Of a DNA stretch of 64,000 nt, positions 20,340 through 32,802 are shown piece after piece (within the stretch, counting starts at the first letter, position 1; every line of letters starts with the position of its first letter). The notes beneath the pieces are model-generated. The model saw only the letters and a program-made list of their open reading frames with translations, was not told the DNA's origin and did no database searches. The stretch is from CAVTJL01 sp963735065 (GTDB taxonomy: Bacteria; Pseudomonadota; Alphaproteobacteria; Geminicoccales; Geminicoccaceae). A program made the translations under genes and the position numbers. The stretch covers positions 930,001 to 994,000 of the forward strand of contig CAVTJL010000001.1 in NCBI GenBank assembly GCA_963735065.1. The letters run 5' to 3'.

Positions 20340-20925
20340 GATCATCGATACGAGCAGCACGACAGCCAGAGGCACGCCGGTGCGCACCGCCCCCGCGGAG
20401 GGGCCGGTGCTGCTTCTCGTCGACGACGATGCCCCGCTGCGACGTACGCTGCAGCGCGCGATGGAGCGACGGAGCTTCCGCGTGTTCGCGGCCGAGAGCC
20501 TGCGCGAGGGCTTGAACCTCGCCCATACGATCCGGCCGGACTTCGCGGTCATCGACCTGAGGCTGGAGGATGGCAGCGGCATCGAGCTCGTGAAGCGACT
20601 GCGCGAGCTGCACCCGAAGGTCCGCATCGTCATCCTGACGGGCTATGGCAACATCGCGACGGCGGTGGCCGCGGTGAAGGCGGGCGCCATCGACTACCTG
20701 GCCAAGCCCGCCGACGCGGATGAGGTGATCAACGCGCTGTTGGCCTCGGGCTCGAGCCTGCCCCCGCCGCCCGAGAATCCCATGTCGGCCGATCGCGTGC
20801 GCTGGGAGCATATCCAGCGCGTCTTCGAGCAGTGCAATCGAAACGTGTCGGAAACCGCGCGACGGCTTAATATGCACCGTCGCACGCTGCAGCGGATACT
20901 GAACAAGCGGGCCCCGCGCGAATAG
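20329..20925 (+). CDS. regA: RegA/PrrA/ActR-family response regulator, first copy
   Basis: 198 residues: a receiver (LLLVDDDAPLRRTL, Asp76 in FAVIDLRLEDGSG, ILTGYGNIATAV, DYLAKPAD), a proline linker (PPPPENP), and a Fis-type helix-turn-helix with the nearly invariant RegA tail (RWEHIQRVFEQCNRNVSETA, then MHRRTLQRIL). Partner of RegB, with which it overlaps. RegA proteins switch respiration, nitrogen and carbon fixation genes when oxygen falls. Confidence 0.94.
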   Translation: MADEIIDTSSTTARGTPVRTAPAEGPVLLLVDDDAPLRRTLQRAMERRSFRVFAAESLREGLNLAHTIRPDFAVIDLRLEDGSGIELVKRLRELHPKVRIVILTGYGNIATAVAAVKAGAIDYLAKPADADEVINALLASGSSLPPPPENPMSADRVRWEHIQRVFEQCNRNVSETARRLNMHRRTLQRILNKRAPRE

Positions 20926-20969
20926 GCCGTCCAGGGCTCGCGCCGGGAGCCCAAAAGGGGAGGCGGCCA

Positions 20970-21533
20970 ATGATGCAGAACGAGGAGATCCTCGCCACGG
21001 CGAGCCAGGCAAGCCGCAAGCTCCTGCTGGTCGATGACGACGCGCCGCTGCGGCGCAACCTCGAGCGGGCGCTCGAGCGAAGCGGCTTCGCCGTCGCCTC
21101 GGTCGGCACGCTGAAGGAAGCGTTCGTCGCCGCCACCGATCAGGTCCCCGACTATGCCGTCTTGGACCTCAACCTCGAGGACGGCCACGGCATGGAGCTG
21201 GTCGACACGCTCCGGGACATGAATCCGGGCTGCCGGATCGTCATCCTGACGGGCTACGACAGCATCGCCTCGAGCGTCCTGGCGCTGAAGGCCGGCGCTG
21301 TCGACTATCTGGCGAAGCCGGTCGCCGCCGAGGCCGTGGTGGCAGCCCTGACCGCGGGCGGCGCCGACGCCCATACGAAGCACGACACGCCCATGTCGGC
21401 CGACCGGGTCCGCTGGGAGCACATCCAGCGGGTCTTCGAGCAGTGCAACCGCAACGTCTCCGAGACGGCTAGGCGCCTGGGCATGCACCGCCGCACGCTG
21501 CAGCGCATCCTCTCGAAGCGCGCACCACGCTGA
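20970..21533 (+). CDS. RegA-family response regulator, second tandem copy
   Basis: A 187-residue paralogue of the preceding gene, 44 bases downstream with its own GGGGAGG site. Receiver: LLLVDDDAPLRRNL, Asp66 in YAVLDLNLEDGHG, ILTGYDSIASSV, DYLAKPVA. The DNA-binding tail is almost identical to copy one (only Asn/Gly and Asn/Ser changes in about 45 residues), while the receivers differ widely. Both should bind the same sites but may take phosphate from different kinases or answer at different levels. Confidence 0.92.
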   Translation: MMQNEEILATASQASRKLLLVDDDAPLRRNLERALERSGFAVASVGTLKEAFVAATDQVPDYAVLDLNLEDGHGMELVDTLRDMNPGCRIVILTGYDSIASSVLALKAGAVDYLAKPVAAEAVVAALTAGGADAHTKHDTPMSADRVRWEHIQRVFEQCNRNVSETARRLGMHRRTLQRILSKRAPR

Positions 21534-21581
21534 GTGGCGGGGCCCGGCACGATCGCTCGAGCGTGGGCGAGGCGGACCTTC

Positions 21582-22193
21582 TCAGGTGCGCCCGGCGAGG
21601 GTCTCGAACATCACGATGTAGCCACGCCGCGGCGTGGCGCCGGCGGTGCCGCCGCCAAGCGCCATCACGACGGCCTGCGACGTTCTCACCTTGCCGGGCG
21701 ACACGTAGGTCGCGTTGAACCCGCCACGGCCGAGCCGGCCCTCCAAGAGGCTCGCCCACATCTCTTTCATGCCTGGGCCGCGCAGGATCATGATGTTGTC
21801 GAGCCGCTGGCCGACGGTCGCCCGCGCGTCGAGATTGAGCCAGAGAACGAAGGCGCGGTTGAGCTGCCTGACGCTCCTTTCCGCGTCGAGCACGAGACTA
21901 GGCAGCGGGCACGCCTCGAGCACGCGGGCGAGATCCTGGGTGTTGCCCGCGAGCGCCAGCTTCTCGAGCTCACGCTCGAGGCTCTGCCCGCGCATGCGGG
22001 CATGGATGAGCGAGAAGGTTCTCAACGTGGAGGCGAGGTTGGTCCGGTCGGGCGTTGCCTCGGCCACCTCGTTGACGAGGCTCGACAGCCTGAGCGAGCG
22101 GCTGTCAGCCACCTCCTTGAGATAGCTCCAGAATTCCGCCTCGAGCTTGATCGAGGTGCGCACCTCACCGATGCGCATGGTCTTTCGAATCAT
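21582..22193 (-). CDS. Ribbon-helix-helix protein with a C-terminal PAS-like domain
   Basis: 203 residues. The N-terminus (RTSIKLEAEFWSYLKEVADS, SLSSLVNEV) is a ribbon-helix-helix DNA-binding domain of the RHH_4 type. The rest (SLVLDAERSVRQLNRAFVLW onward to GYIVMFETL) has the strand-helix pattern of a PAS domain. A DNA-binding sensor is the simplest reading. It is convergent with the second RegA gene. Starts at 22193 or 22178 (MRIGEVRTS) are both possible. Target and ligand are unknown. Confidence 0.75.
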   Translation of the reverse strand: MIRKTMRIGEVRTSIKLEAEFWSYLKEVADSRSLRLSSLVNEVAEATPDRTNLASTLRTFSLIHARMRGQSLERELEKLALAGNTQDLARVLEACPLPSLVLDAERSVRQLNRAFVLWLNLDARATVGQRLDNIMILRGPGMKEMWASLLEGRLGRGGFNATYVSPGKVRTSQAVVMALGGGTAGATPRRGYIVMFETLAGRT

Positions 22194-22322
22194 GCGTCAG
22201 CCCTCACGCGCGGCTCGGTTCTGATACGCACCATAATACTTCCATGCAAGCGAGATCACCGTTGAGGGCGGATAATGCTGTCGCAAGGGTTATCAGACCC
22301 TTAAGCTAAACGCCTATCGGCA

Positions 22323-22328
22323 TATAAT
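22323..22328 (+). promoter_or_regulatory. Candidate -10 element for the RTX gene
   Basis: An exact TATAAT in an AT-rich patch 39 bases before the RTX start codon. The -35 region at the right distance (CTTAAG around 22300) is a poor match, so an activator may be needed. Confidence 0.45.
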
Positions 22329-22366
22329 TTCCCAGAGGCCCATTTTTTCGAGCCGGGAGCGGACAG

Positions 22367-24661
22367 ATGAGCGAGCGGGCGGAGCCAACGACAAAGCTGG
22401 CACCCACAGCGGCGGCGGGTCAGATCGTCGTCGCGCAGGCGCAGGCTGGGACGAGCACGACCGCCGAGGCGCCCAACTCCGCGCCGCCGGCCCACGCCGC
22501 CGTCGAGGTTGTCCCGCCGCCCTCGCCGGGCGAGCTCGTCACGATCCACGCCCAGCCCGGCGAAGAGATCTCCCTGCCGGACAAGGCATTCGATCCCCGC
22601 GACGCGCACTACACGGTTGACCACGGCAACCTGGTCGTGACGCTGCACAACGGGGCCGTCGTCACGGTCACGGACTTCTTCGAGACGCATGGCACGCCGC
22701 CCACGCTCTCGGTTCTGGACGGTCCTGCCGTGCCGGCCCCGGTCCTGCTCGAGCGATCGGTGGCCGTGGCGGACGTGACACAGATCGAGCCCTCGGTCGG
22801 GCAGACCAACCCGAACCTGACCGGACCCGCGCAGTTCACCCCATTCCACCCTGGCACCATCGGCGCCGGCCTCGAGCCGCTCGGGCCTCAGGGACCCGTG
22901 GGCTTCTCCCATAGCGTCCAGTTTGGCGAGCCGACCCTCTACGTCACGCAGGAGAACGGTGGCGGCGGCGGCTCCGGGGCCGCGCCCGTTGTCACGGTCG
23001 CCAATGACGTGACCGGCGTGATCGGCATCAACACCGACGGCTACAACCCGCCGTCGGACTCGCCGCTGCCGACCATCTCGGAAGGGCACACGCTGGCCGA
23101 GAACGAGATCAACGGCCTGCCGGCGAGCTTCGTCACCCTCGACCAGACGCGCAGCGTCGACATCGTCTTCAACAACGAGGTGGCGCTCTACAAGAACGCG
23201 CTCGTTGCCTATGAGGTCGGCTCCGACGGCACAATCACCAACGCCAAGGTCGTCTTTCCCGACGTCAACAGCTTCGCCACAACCCCCTCGTTCCAGGACG
23301 GCACCGGGCCGCTCCATCCGGGCAACTCGTTCTCACTGGGCACCTACGCGGCTGGCACCACCTTGGGCTTCGCGCTGCTGCAGAACGCCTGGAACATCAA
23401 CGCGCACGATCTGCTGACCAGCGGCACGATCGAGATCATCGATCCGAACACCGGCAAGCCGCTCAACATCAACACGATGGACTACCAGGACGGTGGTCAG
23501 CCGCCCGAGCTCGTGCACGTCGCGGCCGACGGCAGCGAGACGGTCCTCAACGGCTTCGCCTTCTTCACCTCCGATGCCAGCGAGTGGACGCCGGACCACA
23601 ACCGGCTCAATGTCGGCTTCCAGGGTCACGTCATCCACGGCTACGACAGCGAGACGGGCGGCACGCTCTTCTCGTTCGAGGACGGGTATCCGAAGAGCGA
23701 TCGCGACTTCAACGATGCGACCTTCAGCTTCCAGCCGAACGACACCGTCGACGGTCATCAGGTGGCGGTGGGCGACTCGCAGGGGCTCCTCCATGCCCAG
23801 GTGACCGACGCCGACAGCACCCAGCTCGAGGCCGGGCACGTCAGCATCACGGCCGGATTGCACGCGGGCGACGAGCTCTACATTCCCGGCCTGACGGGCG
23901 ACGGCGTCGTCCCCGGCACGAACATCGCCGTGCACTTCGCCTCGCCGACCGATATCCAGCTGTCTGGCGTCGATTCCGTGCAGCACTACACCGACGTGCT
24001 GGACGCCATCTCCTACACGTCGACCGCCGGCTCCCCGGACGCGGGCGAACGGACCATCACCGTCACCGTGACGGACGACTCCGGCAACACCAGCGATCCC
24101 GCCAGCACCGTGATGGACATCACCAACAACATCAAGGTGCTGACGTCCGGCGACGACACCTACACCGGCACCTTCCACGCCGATGCCATCCTGGGGCTCG
24201 GGGGCAGCGACGTGATCCACGGCGCCGCCGGAAACGACATCATCAATGGCGGCTCCGGCAACGACTTCCTCTATGGCGACGCGGGCAACGACACGCTTCA
24301 GGGCTCGGCCGGCGCGGATACGCTCTGGGGCGGAACCGGCGCCGATACCTTCGTCTACACCGCGCTCAGCGACGGCACCGACACGATCGTCGACTTCAAC
24401 ACGGGCGAAGGCGATCGTCTGGATCTCACCAAGTTCTTCAAGGGCACCGGCTTCGACCCCCACGCCGCCGACGCCTCGAGCTATCTGAGCTTCCAGCAGG
24501 TGGGCAGCCACGAGGTCGATGTCGTCGTGGACCGGGACGGCTCCGGCAACCAGTATCAGTCGCACGTGGCCTTCCATCTGATGAACCAGTCGGACCCGGC
24601 CTCGCTCACCATCGCGAGCGCCACGACCTATGGTCACGCGACGGACGGCGCCACCACCTGA
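22367..24661 (+). CDS. Secreted RTX calcium-binding protein with DUF4114 domain
   Basis: 764 residues with no Sec signal, as expected for type I secretion. Residues 1-60 are Ala/Pro/Thr-rich. The middle contains a DUF4114-like domain ending in DRDFNDATFSFQ, followed by a cadherin-like/Big-type segment (ERTITVTVTDDSGNTSDPAS). Near 600-660 lie RTX nonapeptides (GLGGSDVIHG, AAGNDIINGG, AGNDTLQGS, GGTGADTFVY) that fold on calcium. The C-terminus (DTIVDFNTGEGDRLDL) is the usual type I target region. No secretion ATPase, membrane fusion protein or TolC is in the window. A GGGAG site precedes the ATG. It is probably a surface or matrix protein; the exact role is unknown. Confidence 0.85.
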   Translation: MSERAEPTTKLAPTAAAGQIVVAQAQAGTSTTAEAPNSAPPAHAAVEVVPPPSPGELVTIHAQPGEEISLPDKAFDPRDAHYTVDHGNLVVTLHNGAVVTVTDFFETHGTPPTLSVLDGPAVPAPVLLERSVAVADVTQIEPSVGQTNPNLTGPAQFTPFHPGTIGAGLEPLGPQGPVGFSHSVQFGEPTLYVTQENGGGGGSGAAPVVTVANDVTGVIGINTDGYNPPSDSPLPTISEGHTLAENEINGLPASFVTLDQTRSVDIVFNNEVALYKNALVAYEVGSDGTITNAKVVFPDVNSFATTPSFQDGTGPLHPGNSFSLGTYAAGTTLGFALLQNAWNINAHDLLTSGTIEIIDPNTGKPLNINTMDYQDGGQPPELVHVAADGSETVLNGFAFFTSDASEWTPDHNRLNVGFQGHVIHGYDSETGGTLFSFEDGYPKSDRDFNDATFSFQPNDTVDGHQVAVGDSQGLLHAQVTDADSTQLEAGHVSITAGLHAGDELYIPGLTGDGVVPGTNIAVHFASPTDIQLSGVDSVQHYTDVLDAISYTSTAGSPDAGERTITVTVTDDSGNTSDPASTVMDITNNIKVLTSGDDTYTGTFHADAILGLGGSDVIHGAAGNDIINGGSGNDFLYGDAGNDTLQGSAGADTLWGGTGADTFVYTALSDGTDTIVDFNTGEGDRLDLTKFFKGTGFDPHAADASSYLSFQQVGSHEVDVVVDRDGSGNQYQSHVAFHLMNQSDPASLTIASATTYGHATDGATT

Positions 24662-24667
24662 GGCTGC

Positions 24668-24689
24668 GGGCCGGCATCGTTGTCGGCCC
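24668..24689 (+). terminator. Terminator-like hairpin after the RTX gene
   Basis: Stem GGGCCGGC / GTCGGCCC (8 pairs, one G-T) with a 6-base loop, 6 bases past the stop. No T-run. It separates the RTX gene from the TCA operon. Confidence 0.45.
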
Positions 24690-24861
24690 CTGCCCACCTC
24701 TCGCCACCGCGATTGAGCCACCTGACAGCGGTGCGGCGTTTCGAGCCACCCTGCATCGCCCGGGCTGCTTGTCGTGCCGCAGCGCAGCGGGTAGACAGGC
24801 CTCGATCTTTTGCTCCTCGCACACGCAGGTGCACCGTCATCTTGAGGGAGCCCGGCTGCTC

Positions 24862-25806
24862 ATGGCTCGAAAGAAAATTGCGCTCATCGGTGCCGGTCAG
24901 ATCGGCGGCACGCTCGCCCTCCTGGTCGGCCTGAAGGAGCTCGGCGACGTCGTGCTCTTCGACGTCGTCGAAGGCATGCCCGCAGGCAAAGCCCTCGATC
25001 TCGTCCAGAGCTCTCCCGTCGAGGGCTTCAACTCGTCGATGAGCGGGACGAGCGACTACGCGGCCATCAGTGGGGCCGACGTCGTCATCGTCACCGCCGG
25101 CATCCCGCGCAAGCCGGGCATGAGCCGCGACGACCTCATCTCGACCAACGCCGGGGTGATCAAGGCGGTCGGCGAGAGCATCAAGCGCTACTGCCCCGAG
25201 GCCTTCGTCATCGTCATCACCAACCCCTTGGATGCGATGGTGTGGGTGATGCAGAAGGTCAGCGGCCTGCCGCCCGAGAAGGTCGTGGGCATGGCCGGCG
25301 TGCTGGACAGCGCCCGCTTCCGCTACTTCCTGGCCGACGAGTTCAAGGTGTCGGTCGAGGATGTCACGGCCTTCGTGCTGGGCGGTCACGGCGACAGCAT
25401 GGTGCCGCTGGTCCGCTACTCCACGGTGGCCGGCATCCCGCTGCCCGACCTCGTCAAGATGGGCTGGACCACCCAGGAGCGGCTCGACCAGATTGTGCAG
25501 CGCACGCGCGACGGCGGTGCCGAGATCGTGGGCCTCCTGAAAAGCGGCTCCGCCTTCTACGCACCTGCCGCCTCGGCGATCTCGATGGCCGAGAGCTACC
25601 TCAAGGACAAGAAGCGCGTCGTGCCCTGCGCCGCCCATCTGTCCGGTCAGTACGGTGTCAGCGATCTCTATGTCGGCGTCCCGGTGGTGCTCGGGGCCGG
25701 CGGTGTCGAGAGGATCGTGGAGATCGAGCTCGATCAGACCGAGAAGGCCGCGTTCGACAAATCGGTGGCCTCCGTAAGGGGCCTCTGCGACGCCGTGAAG
25801 CTCTGA
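24862..25806 (+). CDS. mdh: Malate dehydrogenase (LDH-type)
   Basis: 314 residues; oxidises malate to oxaloacetate with NAD. The NAD site is IALIGAGQIGGTLA, the substrate arginines lie in GIPRKPGMSRDDL, the catalytic His is in GGHGDSMVPL, and ITNPLDAMVWVM is conserved. The open frame extends far upstream, but the family starts at MARKKIALIG, so the ATG at 24862, with GAGGGAG before it, is used. First gene of the TCA operon mdh-sucC-sucD-sucA-sucB-(vapBC)-lpdA. Confidence 0.97.
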   Translation: MARKKIALIGAGQIGGTLALLVGLKELGDVVLFDVVEGMPAGKALDLVQSSPVEGFNSSMSGTSDYAAISGADVVIVTAGIPRKPGMSRDDLISTNAGVIKAVGESIKRYCPEAFVIVITNPLDAMVWVMQKVSGLPPEKVVGMAGVLDSARFRYFLADEFKVSVEDVTAFVLGGHGDSMVPLVRYSTVAGIPLPDLVKMGWTTQERLDQIVQRTRDGGAEIVGLLKSGSAFYAPAASAISMAESYLKDKKRVVPCAAHLSGQYGVSDLYVGVPVVLGAGGVERIVEIELDQTEKAAFDKSVASVRGLCDAVKL

Positions 25807-25827
25807 GCCCCCGAAGGGCGAGCCGAT

Positions 25828-26996
<1,169 letters not shown>

Positions 26997-26997
<1 letters not shown>

Positions 26998-27872
26998 TGT
27001 CCGTTCTCGTCGGATCCGAGACCAAGGTCATCTGTCAGGGCTTCACCGGCGCCCAGGGCACCTTCCATTCCGAGCAGGCGATCGCCTACGGCACCAAGAT
27101 GGTGGGTGGCGTGACCCCTGGCAAAGGTGGTGAGAGCCATCTGGGCCTGCCCGTGTTCGACACGGTCAAGCAGGCCCGCGAGAGCACCGGCTGCGACGCC
27201 TCGGTCATCTACGTGCCGGCCGCCTTCGCGGGCGACGCCATCCTCGAGGCCATCGACGCCGAGGTGCCGCTCGTCGTCTGCATCACCGAGGGCATCCCGG
27301 TGATGGACATGATCAAGGTGAAGCGCGCGCTGTGCGGCTCGTCCACGCGGCTGATCGGCCCCAACTGCCCAGGGGTCATCACGCCCGGCCAGTGCAAGAT
27401 CGGCATCATGCCCGGTCACATCCATCTTCCGGGCAAGGTCGGGATCGTCTCGCGCTCTGGCACGTTGACTTACGAGGCCGTTGCCCAGACGACCGTGACC
27501 GGGCTCGGCCAGTCGACCTGCGTCGGGATCGGCGGTGACCCGGTCAAGGGCATGGAGTTCATCGAGGTGCTCGAGATGTTCCTGGGCGATCCCGGCACCG
27601 AGGGCATCATCATGATCGGCGAGATCGGTGGCAGCGCCGAGGAGGATGCGGCGGCCATCATCAAGAGCGCCAAGACGAAGAAGCCGGTGGCCGGCTTCAT
27701 CGCCGGGCGCACCGCCCCGCCGGGCCGGCGAATGGGCCATGCGGGCGCCATCATCTCCGGCGGCAAGGGTGGTGCCGAGGAGAAGCTCGAGGCCATGCGC
27801 TCGGCCGGCATCCGGATCGCCGAGAGCCCGGCGGCGATCGGCAAGGCCATGCTCGAGGCGATGGGCGGCTAG
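26997..27872 (+). CDS. sucD: Succinyl-CoA synthetase, alpha subunit
   Basis: 291 residues. CoA-binding region with CQGFTGAQGTFHSEQAI; LIGPNCPGVITPG and GIVSRSGTLTYEA are typical; the phosphorylated active-site His is in MGHAGAIISGGKG near residue 246. Its start ATG uses the last base of the sucC stop (TGATG), a sign of coupled translation. Confidence 0.98.
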
Positions 27873-27939
27873 CGACGAGGCGGCCGCTTGGCACCCGCGT
27901 CGCTCGGCGTACATAGAGAGGCGGCGAGAGGCGAGGACC

Positions 27940-30795
<2,856 letters not shown>

Positions 30796-30823
30796 GCCAC
30801 CGACGAGCCGGAGAGAATAAGAC

Positions 30824-32050
30824 ATGAGCGTCGAGATCCGCATCCCAACGCTCGGTAAGTCGGTGACCGAGGCGACCATCGCCCGCTGGATCAAGAAGGC
30901 GGGTGACCAGGTCGCGGCCGACGAGCCGCTGGTCGAGCTCGAGACGGACAAGGTGAGCCTCGAGGTGCCGGCCCCGGCTGCGGGCAGGCTGGCCGAGGTG
31001 CTGGTCGAGGAGGGCGCCGACGTCGAGGTCGGCACCGTCATCGGCCGCATCGAGGAAGGTGCCGGAGCCGCGGCGGCGAAGCCCGAGCCTGCCGCGAAGG
31101 CAGCGCCCGCCGCTGCCAAGGCCGAGCCCGCCAAGACCGAGAAGCCGGCCCCGTCCTCGGGCGACGGTGCTGCGCAGGCCGGCCCCGCGGCCCGCAAGAT
31201 CGCGACCGAGCAGGGGATCGATCTCGGCTCCGTGCCGCCGACGGGCCCCAAGGGCAACGTCACCAAGGCCGACGTTCTGACCGCTGGGGAAGCCAAGCCC
31301 GCCCCGGCTGCCGAGGCGCCTGCGGCCGAGCCCCCGGCGCCGCGCGCCTCGGGACGCGAGGAGCGGGTGCGCATGACCCGCCTCAGGAAGCGGATCGCCG
31401 AGCGCCTCAAGGAGGCGCAGAACACGGCCGCCATGCTCACCACCTTCAACGAGGTGGACATGGGCGCGGTCATGGCGCTGCGCGGCCGCTATCAGGACAG
31501 CTTCACCAAGAAGCACGGCGTGAAGCTCGGCTTCATGGGCTTCTTCGTGAAGGCCTCGATCGAGGCGCTGCGCGCCTTCCCCGCCGCCAATGCCGAGATC
31601 GACGGCGATGAGATCGTCTACAAGCACTACTACGACATCGGCGTGGCGGTGAGCACCCAGCAGGGCCTGGTGGTGCCGGTGCTGCACGACGCGGATGTGC
31701 TGAGCCTCGCCGACATCGAGAAGAAGATCGGCGATCTCGGCAAGCGCGCCCGTGAGGGCAAGCTCGCGATGGAGGAGCTGACGGGCGGCACCTTCTCGAT
31801 CACCAACGGCGGCATCTTCGGCTCGCTGATGTCGACCCCGATCCTGAACCCGCCGCAGGTGGCGATCCTCGGCATGCACAAGATCCAGGAGCGGCCGATG
31901 GTGGTCGACGGAAAGATCGAGGTGCGGCCGATGATGTATCTCGCCCTCTCCTACGACCATCGCATGATCGATGGCCGCGAGGCGGTGAGCTTCCTCGTCC
32001 GGGTCAAGGAGTGCATCGAGGACCCGCAGCGGATCCTCCTCGACGCATAG
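30824..32050 (+). CDS. sucB: Dihydrolipoyl succinyltransferase (E2 of 2-oxoglutarate dehydrogenase)
   Basis: 408 residues. A single lipoyl domain (lipoyl-Lys in ELETDKVSLEVP, residue 44), an Ala/Pro-rich linker, an E3-binding domain (PAARKIATEQGIDLGSVPPTG), a second linker, and the acyltransferase core with the catalytic YDHRMIDGREAV. It ends at ILLDA as usual. A 75-base gap carrying a dyad separates it from vapB. Confidence 0.97.
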   Translation: MSVEIRIPTLGKSVTEATIARWIKKAGDQVAADEPLVELETDKVSLEVPAPAAGRLAEVLVEEGADVEVGTVIGRIEEGAGAAAAKPEPAAKAAPAAAKAEPAKTEKPAPSSGDGAAQAGPAARKIATEQGIDLGSVPPTGPKGNVTKADVLTAGEAKPAPAAEAPAAEPPAPRASGREERVRMTRLRKRIAERLKEAQNTAAMLTTFNEVDMGAVMALRGRYQDSFTKKHGVKLGFMGFFVKASIEALRAFPAANAEIDGDEIVYKHYYDIGVAVSTQQGLVVPVLHDADVLSLADIEKKIGDLGKRAREGKLAMEELTGGTFSITNGGIFGSLMSTPILNPPQVAILGMHKIQERPMVVDGKIEVRPMMYLALSYDHRMIDGREAVSFLVRVKECIEDPQRILLDA

Positions 32051-32088
32051 CGGCCCTGCCTGCGTTGCCGGGTCGCCGGCGCGTGCGT

Positions 32089-32114
32089 ATATTCATGCCA
32101 GCGAAGCTGAATAT
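32089..32114 (+). promoter_or_regulatory. Candidate VapB operator (inverted repeat)
   Basis: Perfect inverted repeat ATATTCA / TGAATAT with a 12-base spacer, ending 11 bases before the vapB start codon. It is an AT-rich dyad in otherwise GC-rich sequence. VapBC modules usually repress themselves by VapB binding to such dyads. Confidence 0.55.
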
Positions 32115-32125
32115 GCAGTGTCATC

Positions 32126-32374
32126 ATGCCGCTCTACGTTCGCGACGACAAGGTCAAGGAGCTGGCCGACCGGGTAGCGGCGCTCAGCCGTAGCACCGTC
32201 ACCGAAGCCGTGCGGGTCGCGCTGGAGCATCGGCTGAAAGAGCTGGATGACGAGCGCGCCGAGCGCCGCCGTAAGATCGATGCGATTCTCGCCGAATTCG
32301 ACGCCGAACCCGATCTCGCGCCGGGCTTTACGGACAAAGACCTCTACGACGAGAATGGCGATCCAGTGCTTTGA
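32126..32374 (+). CDS. vapB: VapB-family antitoxin
   Basis: 82 residues. The N-terminal MPLYVRDDKVKELADRVAAL with STVTEAVRVALEHRL is the DNA-binding arm and helix of the Rv0623-like VapB family. The acidic C-terminus (DLAPGFTDKDLYDENG) is the toxin-wrapping tail. Its stop overlaps the vapC start (TGATG), the usual coupling of antitoxin and toxin. Confidence 0.88.
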   Translation: MPLYVRDDKVKELADRVAALSRSTVTEAVRVALEHRLKELDDERAERRRKIDAILAEFDAEPDLAPGFTDKDLYDENGDPVL

Positions 32375-32772
32375 TGATCGTGGTCGACACCTCGGCCGTG
32401 ATCGCCATCCTGTTCGCCGAGCCCGAGCGGCAGACATTTCTCAAGGCCATCACGAGCCACGAGACGGCAATCTCCGCCGCCAATGTCGTCGAGTGCTTTC
32501 GCGTCGTCGGCAACCGCACGCCGCGGCTGCGCTCGCGGATCGCCTTGCTGCTCAAGAGCACCGAGACCGAGATCGTCTCGGTCGACGAGGGTCAGATCCG
32601 CTTCGCCGAGGAAGGGCACGCGCGCTTCGGCAAGGGCGGAGGCAGGCCGCCGGCCGTCCTCAATTTCGGTGACCTCTTCGCCTACGCGCTGGCGCGGCAT
32701 CTCGACGCGCCGCTCCTGTTCAAGGGCGACGACTTCGCCCAGACGGACGTGCGTGTAGCGCTGGCCGGCTGA
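32374..32772 (+). CDS. vapC: VapC-family PIN-domain ribonuclease toxin
   Basis: 132 residues. A PIN domain with the acidic metal-binding residues in place: Asp in IVVDTSAVIAI, Glu in AANVVECFR, Asp in LNFGDLFAYALA and Asp in FKGDDF. VapC toxins cut tRNA or rRNA and stop translation. It is followed after 30 bases by lpdA, so transcription may run from vapC into it. Confidence 0.9.
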   Translation: MIVVDTSAVIAILFAEPERQTFLKAITSHETAISAANVVECFRVVGNRTPRLRSRIALLLKSTETEIVSVDEGQIRFAEEGHARFGKGGGRPPAVLNFGDLFAYALARHLDAPLLFKGDDFAQTDVRVALAG

Positions 32773-32802
32773 ACCCAAAGAACCTGACGCAAAGGAAACG
32801 CC

